Shown: positions 20,310-31,277 of the stretch, piece by piece
Layout: the number at the start of each line of letters is the position of its first letter
How positions within the stretch are numbered: the stretch's first letter is position 1
Source of the DNA: Diaporthe sp. PMI_573
Taxonomy: Eukaryota; Ascomycota; Sordariomycetes; Diaporthales; Diaporthaceae
Assembly (NCBI GenBank): GCA_021399435.1
Contig: JAJTUP010000008.1
Coordinates: forward strand, 682,001 to 746,000
Direction: 5' to 3'
Length of the DNA stretch: 64,000 nucleotides
Notes under the pieces: model-generated
What the model was told of the DNA's origin: nothing
Database searches by the model: none
Seen by the model: only the letters and a program-made list of their open reading frames with translations
Program-made: the position numbers and the translations under genes

Positions 20310-23300
20310 ATGCATCTGAAGCAGCAAGAAGGCTCCGGCACGCCGGCCGAGGCACACTCTGGCGAGCAGTTCAAGAAGCTCTCCTCCAGCCTGCCCCTTG
20401 GCCAGCTGGTGCCATTGTCACAGATCTCTGGTCCCACATATGTCACCGCCCAGCTCCTCGTCCAGCAGGTCGCCTACAAGCTGTCCGACAAGATCTTCTC
20501 CTACTCCCCCGAGACATTCGACCTGGACGTCGCCGTCAGCGATTGGTCCCGAAGCAAGGATGTCAACATCCACGGTTATCCCACCTCGGTCCTACCGCTG
20601 CAGACCCGCACTGGTGCTGGTGCCTTTGCTCTGGGATACATGTTCTCCGAGGATTTCGACCTGAGCAAGAGGCATATTCCTCAGACCCTGCTGGCGCCCT
20701 CCCTGAGCCTTAGCAGCCTGCGGTCGTCGCTCGACCAGCTGTCCTTGCTCTACAGCGTCGCAAGCCCATTTGTTGCACACATTGCCGCTGTTGATTATTC
20801 CGCCGAGAATGGTCTGGTCTCAGAGTACGGACGTGCACTGCAGATTGCAGAGGACCTTAGCCTTGGCCTCGTTAGCAGCTCTTCCGCCTATGAGACCCAG
20901 CACATGTCTCTGCTGTCCACCCTGTTGGCCTCTATTCTGCCGACTCTGCACGTCTACGATGGTGTGCGGACTTCCCGAGAGACATTGAGGGTCATTGATG
21001 CCCTCAGCGAAGTTGGCATCCGTGAGCTCTACACCAGCTTGTCCAAGCATGTGCAGGGCCTGAACACCCACCTCGACACCGCTGGCAAGGTGCTGGATCT
21101 GCTCAATGCCTTCAACAACGAGCTCGGCACCGACTACAAGCCTTTCGAGTACTTTGGAGACGAGAACGCCGACACAGTCATTGTCGTGTTCGGCAGCGTC
21201 GAGTCCCAGCTTGCGAACCACACCATCTCACAGCTGGCCGCTGAAGGCAAGAAGGTCGGCGCCATCAACGTCCGCCTCTACCGCCCCTTCGTGGAGGATG
21301 CATTCCTGAACACCCTCCCGGCGTCTGTGCAGCAGGTTGCCGTGCTCGGCCAAGTCCGAGATAACACCGAGGTTGATGATGCAGCCATCCAGTCCATCCT
21401 GTACTCGGATGTGCTCACGGCTGTGTCATTCTCCAGCAGGTGGGCCCAGACGCCCACTGTCACAGACCTCAAGTACGCCGCGTCTGAGGCCCTGACGCCG
21501 TCCAGCTTCCGCTCCACCATCCAGAAGCTGATCAGCAAGGACGGCGACTTGCAGACGAAGACCTCCACCCTGAACAGCCAGGTCGAGCAGTACACCTTCT
21601 GGGACCTGGACAACTCGGCCGCCCTCCACGCGCCCGCAGTGGTTGGCAAATCTTTCACTCGCGAGTCTTCTGACAACATCTACGTCCACGAGACATTTGA
21701 CAACCTGGTTCGAGGTGGTGTCATCCGCACCGACATTCGGAGCTCGAAGAAGACGATTGAGGCCCCATACGCTGTCGATGAGGCCAATGTTGTGTATGTT
21801 GGCGAAGAGAAATTGCTCGAAAATGTCGACATCATCAACGGTATCAAGTCTGGCGGCAGCCTGCTTCTGAGACTTCCCACCCTCAAGGACGATGAGCTCG
21901 AGAAGAGAATCTCTCCTGCGGTCAGGAAGAGCATCCTGGAGAAGTCCCTGAGGCTCTTTGTCCTCGACTCCTCATTCTCTCCAGCTCTGGAAAATGACCT
22001 GGAGGTTCTGGTCGAGCTGGCGTTCCTGCGAGTCGCCCGGCCTGGCGGCGTCCTTGACGTTGCTAAGAACCTTTCTGTTCCTCGGGAGGGCACAATTCAA
22101 GAGTGCAAGGATGCATTGAACCAGTGCCTGCGCCAGGTTGAGGTCGCAGCCTCGTGGGCTGAGCTTCCATCCGACTACACTGCCCCTGAGCTCACCTCCG
22201 GGGTGAAGACCACTGGCTTCACTGGATTTAGCAAGGAGGAGCCTGAGCAAGACTTGCAGCTCAGCAGCTGGGAGTCTGCCGCCAAGGCTCTCGCCTTCAA
22301 GGAGGCCTACGGCACCCAGGCTAACCTGCGCCCCGACCTGACCGTCAAGACATACACGGTCCACGTCAAGGAGAACCGCAGACTCACCCCCGACGCCTAC
22401 GACCGCAACATCTTCCATATTGAGTTCGACTTGGGTGACTCTGGTGTCACCTACAACATCGGTGAGGCTCTCGGCATCCACGCCGACAACGACCCCGAGC
22501 AGGTCCTGGAATTCATCAAGTCTTACGGCCTCAACGCCGACGAGCTGGTCCAGGTTCCCTCGCGCGAGGATCCCACCGTCCTCGAGACCCGGACGGTGTA
22601 CCACTCCCTGGTGCAGAACTTCGACATCCTGGGCAAGGTCCCGAAGCGGGCTTACGAGCAGCTCGCCGAGTTCGCGACCGACGAGGTCGAGCAGAAGAAG
22701 CTGGCTGCGCTGGGCGGCAAGGATGGCGCGGACGAGTTCAAGAAGCGCTCCGAGATCGACATGGCGACGTACGTGGACATCCTCGAGGAGTTCAAGTCGG
22801 CGCGCCCGTCGTTCTACGACCTTGTCAAGATCGTGGCGCCGCTCAAGCGCCGCGAGTACTCGATCGCGTCCGCGCAGGCCGTCACGCCCAAGTCGGTGTC
22901 GCTGATGATCGTCGTGGTCGACTGGGTCGACAGCAAGGGCCGGACGCGCTACGGCCAGGCGACGCGGTACCTGTCGAAGCTGGCGGTGGGCACGCCCATC
23001 ACGGTCAGCGTCAAGCCGTCCGTCATGAAGCTGCCGACCAAGGACACGGCGCCGCTGATCATGGCGGGTCTCGGTACCGGTCTCGCGCCCTTCCGCGCCT
23101 TCGTCCAGTACCGCGCCATGCAGAAGGCGCAGGGCAAGGAGATCGGCGCCATCCTGCTGTACCTCGGCTCGCGCCACCAGCGCGAGGAGTACTTGTACGG
23201 CGAGGAGTGGGAGGCGTACCTGGACGCCGGCGTCATCACGCTGCTGGGCGCCGCGTTCAGCCGTGACCAGCCCCAGAAGATCTACATCCAGGACCGCATG

Positions 23301-23510
23301 AGGCAGACCATCGACCAGATCGTCAAGGCCTACATCGAGGAGGAGGGCTCGTTCTACCTCTGCGGCCCCACCTGGCCCGTGCCTGACGTCACCGAGGTGC
23401 TGCAGGAGGCCATCGCCGCCGCGGCGAAGGGCAGCGGGCGCAAGGTCGACCCCAGGAAGGAGATCGAGAGGCTGAAGGAGGATGGAAGATATGTGCTCGA
23501 AGTGTACTAA
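20310..23510 (+). CDS. MET10: sulfite reductase flavoprotein subunit alpha
   Basis: Intronless, 1066 residues (yeast Met10 has 1035). ATG at 20310 in context accatcaccATG. With the Met5 hemoprotein it forms assimilatory sulfite reductase, reducing sulfite to sulfide with NADPH. The N-terminal half resembles the pyruvate-ferredoxin-oxidoreductase-like region of fungal Met10. The C-terminal 400 residues are a ferredoxin-NADP reductase module: RREYSIAS at 847-854 binds FAD, GLGTGLAPFRAF from 920 and YLGSRHQREEYLY bind NADPH pyrophosphate and ribose, and FYLCGP ends near 1020. I see no flavodoxin (FMN) motif, as expected if FMN sits on the partner. Third-position C/G bias is very strong, implying high expression. 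Confidence 0.95.
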   Translation: MHLKQQEGSGTPAEAHSGEQFKKLSSSLPLGQLVPLSQISGPTYVTAQLLVQQVAYKLSDKIFSYSPETFDLDVAVSDWSRSKDVNIHGYPTSVLPLQTRTGAGAFALGYMFSEDFDLSKRHIPQTLLAPSLSLSSLRSSLDQLSLLYSVASPFVAHIAAVDYSAENGLVSEYGRALQIAEDLSLGLVSSSSAYETQHMSLLSTLLASILPTLHVYDGVRTSRETLRVIDALSEVGIRELYTSLSKHVQGLNTHLDTAGKVLDLLNAFNNELGTDYKPFEYFGDENADTVIVVFGSVESQLANHTISQLAAEGKKVGAINVRLYRPFVEDAFLNTLPASVQQVAVLGQVRDNTEVDDAAIQSILYSDVLTAVSFSSRWAQTPTVTDLKYAASEALTPSSFRSTIQKLISKDGDLQTKTSTLNSQVEQYTFWDLDNSAALHAPAVVGKSFTRESSDNIYVHETFDNLVRGGVIRTDIRSSKKTIEAPYAVDEANVVYVGEEKLLENVDIINGIKSGGSLLLRLPTLKDDELEKRISPAVRKSILEKSLRLFVLDSSFSPALENDLEVLVELAFLRVARPGGVLDVAKNLSVPREGTIQECKDALNQCLRQVEVAASWAELPSDYTAPELTSGVKTTGFTGFSKEEPEQDLQLSSWESAAKALAFKEAYGTQANLRPDLTVKTYTVHVKENRRLTPDAYDRNIFHIEFDLGDSGVTYNIGEALGIHADNDPEQVLEFIKSYGLNADELVQVPSREDPTVLETRTVYHSLVQNFDILGKVPKRAYEQLAEFATDEVEQKKLAALGGKDGADEFKKRSEIDMATYVDILEEFKSARPSFYDLVKIVAPLKRREYSIASAQAVTPKSVSLMIVVVDWVDSKGRTRYGQATRYLSKLAVGTPITVSVKPSVMKLPTKDTAPLIMAGLGTGLAPFRAFVQYRAMQKAQGKEIGAILLYLGSRHQREEYLYGEEWEAYLDAGVITLLGAAFSRDQPQKIYIQDRMRQTIDQIVKAYIEEEGSFYLCGPTWPVPDVTEVLQEAIAAAAKGSGRKVDPRKEIERLKEDGRYVLEVY

Positions 23511-24406
23511 GAGCGAAACCCATGAGCTTCTCAAAATGTCTTTTAGCGTTTCGGACACAAAATAGAGGCAGTGAATGAAACCATGTGCACCACCACAATG
23601 CTACGGGACCGTAACCATGTCGAAACATATTTCTGTTCGTGAAGTTGCACCTATCTCATAGACTGTAGAAGAATGGTCATCGCTCATAGGAACATCAAGG
23701 GCAACACGTAGGAAACTGTTGGTAAGTGGTTCTGAAGGCATTTTGATGGCTCGCTCCCGAGACATACATGAACGCATATATGCATATAGAAATAGTAGAC
23801 TTCTGGTTGGGCGGTTTATAGTGCTCGCTGCCCGACAAGCACCAATACTCACACCATATCTCGGCACGTGCAGACTACTTTCCTTTGTCTTTTCGACTCT
23901 TCCAGGATAGCCTCCTGTGGAAAAACCTTCTATGGGATGACGTCTTACAGGATATGAAATAATGCTCTTTGAAATGATGCCCAATGGGATAAAGTCCTGT
24001 GGGATAATGTGTGTGAGATAAACCTCCCGTGGGATAATATCCTGCAAGATAAACCACCTGTGGATTAATATCCTGTGAGACGAACTCTTATAGGGAACCT
24101 CATGCCTACTTCAAGGCAGTCTGTGAAGCAGTGGTTTCTGAGAGGCGTTGCCGTCCGGGCTTTACATAAGCACATGAGATGTGGGGTCGCATAGCCTGTT
24201 GGAGCTTTGCTTGGGCAGCTGGGCAGCTGGGCAGTGGGCACCCGAGGAGCCCCCACCAAGGAGTCGTCAATAACGGCGACAGAAGTTGATCCCCCCTCCT
24301 TCTCGTGCAATCAAAACATTCAGAACGACATCCCATATTCCCAACCACCCCAGCGTGCCCTTCTGTCTTCCCGCCCCTCTCCAATAGCTGAAAGAAAACC
24401 GGCAAT
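23511..24406. other. intergenic region with tandem array
   Basis: Spacer between MET10 and NTF2 (both plus). The first part should hold the MET10 terminator. The central part carries a degenerate 15-bp tandem array (separate entry), and the last 100 bases are a pyrimidine-rich NTF2 promoter. No gene seen. Confidence 0.6.
23936..24083. repeat. degenerate 15-bp tandem array with GATAA cores
   Basis: The core RTGRGATAA recurs with regular spacing. Core positions, allowing one or two mismatches, start at 23958, 23973, 23988, 24003, 24017, 24033, 24048, 24063 and 24079, that is every 14-16 bases, with one more at 23936. Five of them are exact GATAA (23988, 24003, 24017, 24033, 24048), alternating GGGATAA and RAGATAA in the last four. 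Pairs of units form a higher period of about 30 bases. The array ends about 320 bases before the NTF2 ATG. Confidence 0.75.
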
Positions 24407-25069
24407 ATGGCAGACAACTTCGTCGACATCGCAAAGCAATTCTGCGACTTCTACTACCAGACCTTCGATGCCGACCGCAAGCAGCTCGGCCCGCTGTACC
24501 GCGACCAGAGCATGCTGACCTACGAGTCGAGCTCCGTCCAGGGCGTCGCCGCGATCGTCGACAAGCTTGCTGTACGTCAATCTCATAACCAGTGCGTGCT
24601 CATCGGGATCCTGCGCGGCGGGACGACGATGGCACGCGCTCGCGCAATAACACTTTCTCGGGACCCTCTTCCGATGATCGGTGACTAACTCGGTGCAAAC
24701 GCATTACCTCCTTCTAGGGCCTTCCCTTCCAGAAAGTGCAGCACAAGATCACCACTCAGGACCCCATGCCCGGCGTAGCGGACGGCGGCGTCCTCGTCCT
24801 GGTCACTGGCCAGCTCTTGGTACGTCTACGATGAAGGGTCCAGGCAGCCGCGCCTGGGGCGGTGCCGAACGTGCTCTGGTGCTGCTGCTGTTCACCTACA
24901 AACCCGCCAGCACCTCCCAACAGAACAATGGCTGACTAGCTTTCTCTTATGTTCAACACAGGTTGATGACGGAGAGCACCCCATGAACTTCGCGCAGACC
25001 TTCCACCTGATGAAGGACCCCGGCGGCAACTTCTTCGTCTCGCACGACATCTTCAAGCTGGTCTACTAG
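24407..25069 (+). CDS. NTF2: nuclear transport factor 2
   Basis: Three exons: 24407-24571, 24718-24819 and 24962-25069, all joined in phase 0 (introns gtacgt...ttctag with gactaac branch, and gtacgt...acacag), giving 124 residues, the normal NTF2 length. Exon 1 carries [14 protein letters not shown] and [13 protein letters not shown]. Exon 2 gives [15 protein letters not shown]. Exon 3 gives [11 protein letters not shown] and [12 protein letters not shown], the conserved end of the cone-shaped NTF2 fold. The homodimer binds GDP-Ran and FxFG nucleoporins and carries Ran back into the nucleus. Short, strongly codon-biased and intron-rich, as in other ascomycetes. Confidence 0.96.
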
Positions 25070-26482
25070 ATACGCTGATTCGTTCCTGAAGAAGGGTCTG
25101 GGCGAGGGGCTGGACATATGAAGGAAACAGACAACATGTTATTGGTGCATTTGCTGCGAATTTGACGGGCACGCGTGTGGGGTCGCCGGCGGAGAACCTT
25201 TGTTCGAACGGGCCTAGGAGATATTTTCGTTTCTGCTCTAGAGACCTGGTAGGCAAGGCTTAAAAACAGAGACGACGGGACATAAGACAACCGACTTTCG
25301 TTCATACCGTCTGATGAGAATGTGAGGAGAACTGCAAGGGTCCACGGGTGATTTCTTTGACCGGAACTGCTCGTGAGATAAATGTCGGGACGAACTGGAA
25401 AACCGTTGCTGCTCTGACGTTTTGAACAAAAAAAATGACGGGCAATTTTGGGATGAGTCCCTGATCAACAGCATACTTCCACTGCGGCCCAGCTTTTTTG
25501 CAAGGTCGAAGTGGTATCGCAATGCAAGAACCTCAGGGGTTGATCCGCCTTTGCCAACGATTATCATATTTGGTGCATACGGTCAGCTGCTGCTAAGTCG
25601 GAAGTTCGGATGAACAATGACTGCAAGGCGTTGCCATAGGGAGACCAGACCCCTGCCGGCTCACTCAATGGTGCGATGGCGCAGCAAAGTCTTGGTGACC
25701 CATGCTGCCAAGGGCGGTGGTGATGGCCACGTAAGTGCTCTTCGTAAACGATCATGTCCTTCAAGTGGAAGCCTTCGAGGGAAAGCATCTGCCTGGAAGA
25801 TACGCGTGTTTATAAGGCTGGCAAATGCGATCGGAATCCATCAACCGGGCACGTTTTACATTTGTTTCTAGTAGTGGACAGGAGACCAGGCCTCGGGAGC
25901 CGCAGATTGAGTTGAAACGGTCCTGACCATCTTAGACCCTGGAGCAAACCAAGACCCCCCAAGTCACTACCCTCACCCCACTGGCCCCTTGCTTGTCAGA
26001 GCTTCCCCAACGCCCCAACGACAGGCCCCCACTGGACACCCGAGCAACCGTCCCAGCCCCTCCCACGCCAGGCGTGATCGTACTAAGATCAAAGCTGCGC
26101 AAGCTGAGGGAGGCTTAGAACGATTGGGGCTACCTGTACCTTTACCTACTGATGACAGACGGTCAAGGTTTCGAACTTTTTGCCAACTACACATCCGACA
26201 GCACGCATTACCTGCATCTCGCTACAGGTTCCCTCTACGATAGACCCGAGCATCAGCAATTCGACATAACACACACTACGGCCACACGAGCAGCCATCGA
26301 TTGAGATACCCGTGAAGAGTTAGCCAGACAACCCGAGGGCGCGACTCAGGCACACAGCTCCCACCTCTCTCCGCACACCAGCTTCCAACCCCCCCTGCTG
26401 CCAGCCAGCACATATCCAGACCAGACCACGCGGCTGCGAACATACGCGAGCAGGCCAGGCTCCTGTGCTTACGAAAGACAAG
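25070..26482. other. non-coding spacer
   Basis: Spacer between NTF2 and TVP18 (both plus). Frames here are short and unbiased. The 500 bases before TVP18 are rich in CCA/CCC runs, consistent with a promoter and 5' leader. No repeat or RNA gene seen. Confidence 0.55.
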
Positions 26483-27406
26483 ATGACGTTGAAGGAGGAA
26501 TTCGCAACGAGGAACTTCAGTATGGCCAGCCCACCCTGATGGAGTCCCCCACCGCGGTGATCGGCAATCAGTGGACGGAGTACTAACCGCTGAACCCCCC
26601 TAGGCATTTACGGGCAATGGTGAGAACCCTCAACCACCTCCCCAGCAAACCCACGCTTCCCTATGCGATGGGATACCCTGCGCGAGAGGATACAGAATGC
26701 GTGTGCAAGGTCGTCGGCGACGCCCAAGTGTTACAGCACTGCTGGCGCGTGGGGAGCTAGGGATGGAACTGTCCAGAGGGAGACCCTGATCGCTAACACG
26801 AGAGGCATGTCTTTAGGCTCGGCGTGCTGTCGATAATCCTCGGCTTTGCGCTCGGAATCGCCAACATCTTCACGTTTAACGTCTTCATCATCATATTTTG
26901 CGCTCTGTTACTGTAAGCCTCGAAACCATGCCTGTCCCCATGCCCCATGCCCCATGCCCCTCGAGCAGTGTCCCCCGGCGCACGCGGACATGGCGATCAC
27001 GCGAGCACATGCCCGCAGCCGGCCGGCCGCGATGCCCTTTGTTCCTGTTCTTTGTCAAGAGAAGAAAGCAAGCAAAGGCTGACCTCGACCACCACCGCTG
27101 CGCAGCTTCTCCGTCCTCATCATCATCTTCATCGAGATCCCGCTGCTGCTGCGCATCTGCCCGACGTCGAGCACGTTCGACGGCTACGTGCGCATGATCT
27201 CGACCAACTACATGCGCGCGGGCGCCTACGGCGTCATGGCCCTCGTCCAGTGGCTCAGCATCATCCCGAAGGCCACCTCCCTCATCGCCGAGGCCATCGT
27301 CCTGAGCGCCGCCGCCCTCTGCTACCTGTTCGCGGGCATCAAGGGCCAGGCGTTCGTCGGCTCCAAGACCCTGGGCGGTGCGGGCGTTGCACAGATGATC
27401 GTATGA
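26483..27406 (+). CDS. TVP18: Golgi membrane protein Tvp18
   Basis: Four exons: 26483-26519, 26604-26619, 26817-26912 and 27106-27406, giving 149 residues. Exon 2 is only 16 nt but is needed to restore the family sequence NFSIYGQW across two junctions (introns gtatgg...cctag and gtgaga...tttag). The next intron is gtaagc...gcgcag. The protein has four hydrophobic segments (LGVLSIILGFALGIANIF, the FIIIF-to-FIEIPLLL stretch, AYGVMALVQWLSII, and LIAEAIVLSAAALCYLF), the conserved RICPTSSTFD loop and the C-terminal SKTLGGAGVAQMIV. It is a late-Golgi vesicle membrane protein found with Tvp23, Yip4 and Yip5; its molecular role is not established. Confidence 0.93.
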
Positions 27407-30400
27407 TCGCGTTGCCTGCGAGTGAGCGAACGCCTTGTTGGCTTCTGGGGATACGAGTCGGTGATGGACCGCAGACCGGGGGTGAGGGCGGTGGACGTTC
27501 GGGCCTTGGGTATTCACGGCACCTTGTTTGAGAGAATGTGAGGGAGGAGGGGAAACAGGAAAATCATTCATGCTATCGGAGCAGAAGAGAGAGACGGGCA
27601 AATGAGCTGGGCTTGTCGCGGACGGGGCCCCCCAACATTGCGAGCAATTGGTCAACATGCTCCAAATTCGGAGTATGGCGTCTGTAGGGCTCTTTTTCTT
27701 GCTTATTCATTCTTGTTGCGGCCCGATTTGATGGATTTATTCTGTCTGCTTCCAAGGAGGGACCCTTGTGGCTTTTGCATTTTACAGTGACCTGGAATGA
27801 CCTCGGGATTAGGCCATTGTGTTGGGTGTGGCCGGTGTTGGCATTAGGCCTCTCTGTTTCTTCTTAGTCACATGTGCCTGTGGTAGAGCCAAAGTATGTC
27901 TTGCCAGTCTGGCGCATCAATGCAATAGGTTGAGAACGGCCACGGTACTACAATACGGTCGTGTTGGTCGCATGTGTGGTTGCCCAACTAACTGCGTGCC
28001 CGTAGCAAAATATCCTTGCCGGTGATGGTCACAGCACGTGGGAAATGTTTCGAATGACATAGATTGGTAACTTGCTTTTCCCGAGCCCTTTCACAGGCAA
28101 TCCGGGCGAACGGACCTAATATATGGGTCGCAAGCCATGACTTAAGCACTTCGCACAATCTACTGTTGGCGAACATCTGAACCCGACCATAGGCGGCCGG
28201 GGAGTGAAAAGCTGTACGGAGACTCGAGACGGTCCGGGCCCGTGGGCGAGGCCGGATTTGACTTGCACTACTGATGCGGCCGCCGTGCCGGGGGGGCCGC
28301 GACGAACCTTACGTATTGGTGGTTCCTGTCTAGCGTCTGGACCTTTGGTCCGGAGGCGAGGTGTGTGAGTAACCAGTTTGCCAGTCTCCCTCGATTGCCG
28401 GCGAACTGCATGCAATAGATGCAATTTAAGCCAGAGGGCACTGTCGAGCATGACGCCATTCTGCCGCAAGCTTGTTGCAACGGACCGTGTGGGAGCATAG
28501 GGCAGCCGCCTCCTTACGTAAAGAAGTCGGACGGGCGAGCGTTTGGTTCGCATGAGGGGTTTCCAGTTCGGATCTGAAATAACCTAGAGGTAGGACCTAC
28601 GGTGTCTAGAACGTCTGGCGCCCCCAACTTGAGTGATATGAGAGTGAGCAAAACGACCACATGCTGCCAAGTGTTCATCTGGGATCGCGAGATGCGGGTT
28701 GTCCTTTTCTCTCTCTTGACGACGACGTGCGAGTAAGCTGGACGCAGGACCCAAGAGTTGGGACGGGGATGTACAGCTAGCCCTGCGGCTCTTATTGGTA
28801 CGATGGGCGAGGGCAGGAGTTGATTGCTGTTGTGGTGTTACTCCTGCATAGGGGGCTGTATGAGGAATAGCCCGAGTGGGAGGGCGCAGCGGTCCAAAAC
28901 TTGGTGCACACTGACGGAACCGTCGAGGTTGCAGGTGTGTCTGATGCCAGGGAAGACGCGGGTGTTTGGGTGGACTGGATGGAGTGAGAGGTACATTGCT
29001 CCGAGTCTGATTTATGGGGAGGACCTCTTTGGTGTCGTTTCTGGTATCGACAGTGTTACCTCTGTGTGAGTATTTCAGTACAATTCTTCCCAACGGACAC
29101 ACAGATCTCAGTCATCTACGGTCACGGTGCAAACACGAACTTCTCGTGCGACAATCGAGAACTTGCTCGTCGAGACCAGCTGCCAAGCTGTTTCGGGGTC
29201 TAGTCAGTCTTCTGACGTTGGCAGCCTCCGCTGTTAGTCCTCTGGGCATATGATGGCGGGGTGGTGGGGTACACCATGCAGGTGTATTAACCATCATCGA
29301 CGGCGGGATGTGAAAGAGCTAAACTCGAGTTGTGTCTACACGATATGCACTGTAGGTGCACGTGTGGCATTCTGTTTTCTTCACCGTCTTTCAGTCCTCC
29401 GCAGCAGATGTGGTTTCCGCTTCTCGAATTGGGATTGGGCGAATTGTGCAGAGCTGAGGTCCTGAGGTCCATACGGGTTCCCTCACCCACTGTGCTTCTC
29501 AACGATCGAGTACTAAGTAACTAGAGTCCTGACTAGAGGTAGGTATGACGATGACTGCCCGCCCGTTCCCTCGAGGAGAGCTGGCAGTTCAGGGGAAAAG
29601 TGATCGACGCAAGCTACTGTAGTCCCGCCATGATAGCCAGGCCGTGAAAGAGGCAACGGTTTGGAGGCTCTCACGAGCAGGCGGGCGCACTGGCGGACTG
29701 GCTGGCTGGATCGGCTGGCAGGATCACAGAGCTTTCTAGATCCATCCCAGACGGGACATGTAGCGTGGGTAGACCTGCTATTCCCGTACTAGCGATCGAG
29801 TTGGGGATCGTGATTCAGGGCGTGCTCGAGTGTTGGGGTACACTGTCGACGGCGACTGTGCCCGCCGCGGCGGAGGTCACTCGACCTCTTGCCAGGACCC
29901 CGGAAGGGGAATGGGCAGAGGGGGGAGCTGAGGAGGGCCGGTAGGCCACAGGCCAGAGCCCAGAGCCCAGATCTTGCTGCAGAGGCGATCCTTGTTGGCG
30001 GTGGGGATTCCCAGTCGACGGCCCCAGGGCGGCAGCCAGTCGTGCCAGGATCCAAGCTGCCCACGCCCAATGACGAGCACTCCATTTCGTAGCCGTAGGT
30101 TTCTTATAAGTGGCCCATGTCCGGTTCCTGATGTCGTTGCTGCGTTGATGCTGTTGCTATTCTCGAGCACTTGTTGTTTCGCTACGTCTGGCTTACATCT
30201 CTACGCCTCTGTCTCGGTCTTAACGTCATTTGATTTTACTCTCAAACTGTCCGTACGCTCGACCGTGACTGCTGTGGAGAAAAACAAACCTGCCACTTCC
30301 TGCTCCTCGAACGGTCAAAACGACCTCTACTTGTGTCGCCTAACCCCTGCATTCGTCCCTCAAACCACTGCACTTGGACCTCCACCACCCCAGGTAAGTG

Positions 30401-31277
30401 CCGATGGCAGCCGCCCTTCCCATGGACACAATCATCTGTTTTTAGCTCCCTCTCTGCACTGCACCTTCCGCTTGCATGCAGTTAGTTGCTGTGTTACTGC
30501 CTCCGTGCCCGTATCTGAACAAGGGAGGAAGGACTCCCTCTGGACACAGCCAACGAGCTGGTCCTAGCGATGGCCCAAGTTCCCTAGTCTCGGGTTCTGA
30601 GCTTATCACCTGGAACCAGGCGAGTCAATCCAGGTTGACTGTGGCCGTCCAGAGCTGTCCTTATCAGCACTGGGAACAAGGTCCTTGGGCTGTATCGTGA
30701 CGGCGGTGGGAACACGCCAGCTCACGGTTTCCAGCTTGGGCTTCGTCAACGGCACCGCCGCGCCTTTAGCCCGCTCGGGGAAAACTCAAATTGTGGTTCT
30801 TTGTCCATCTGCCCATATCACCACATCCTGATTTGGCCGTTCCTGTCCGCTGCAGAGCCAGGGAACCATCAATTGGCGGGGCAGACCCTCACCATCTGCA
30901 AGCTTCCAGAACATTGACGCCGCCGCAAACCCCAATCCAGTCACGCTTGGCCAGCTCAGCCCCTGTCTCGTCATCTTGTCACAACACAGCTTCTTCTTGC
31001 ATGACCAGTACTTAAACCCTACCTCGCGCGCCTTTTTGCATTGTCTTTGCGGGAAATGGCTCACCGTATCTTTACTCCCGACTGGGCTAACAGCTGCAGT
31101 TCATAAGAGCAGACACGTACTATTATTGTCCTTCACTTCTCCGACATCCACCACCAGGACTTCACCAGCGTCCTCTCATTGCACACTCCGGAATTTCGAG
31201 TCGAATTATCATCTCGAACTCGAGCACAACAGATATTAAAATTCTCTGCAAATTAGTCACAGCTCCAAGAAATCAAA
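27407..31277. other. long gene-free region and AIM21 leader
   Basis: Almost 4 kb without a convincing gene. The right third (about 30100-31277) is pyrimidine rich and probably contains the AIM21 promoter and a long 5' untranslated region. A strong donor (caggtaagt, GT at 30394) followed by a polypyrimidine stretch and acceptors ending at 30445 and 30481 suggests an untranslated-leader intron. The left two thirds show nothing I can name: no repeats, tRNA boxes or transposon signatures. Confidence 0.45.

Noticed and set aside
21972..23558. 528-codon open frame on the minus strand
   Set aside because: It is antisense to MET10. High third-position C/G in the real gene suppresses antisense stops; the translation is Leu/Val/Asp/Arg rich without domain signatures.
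29974..30567. 197-codon frame before AIM21
   Set aside because: No ATG at its start, mixed composition and no family resemblance; overlaps a likely leader intron donor.
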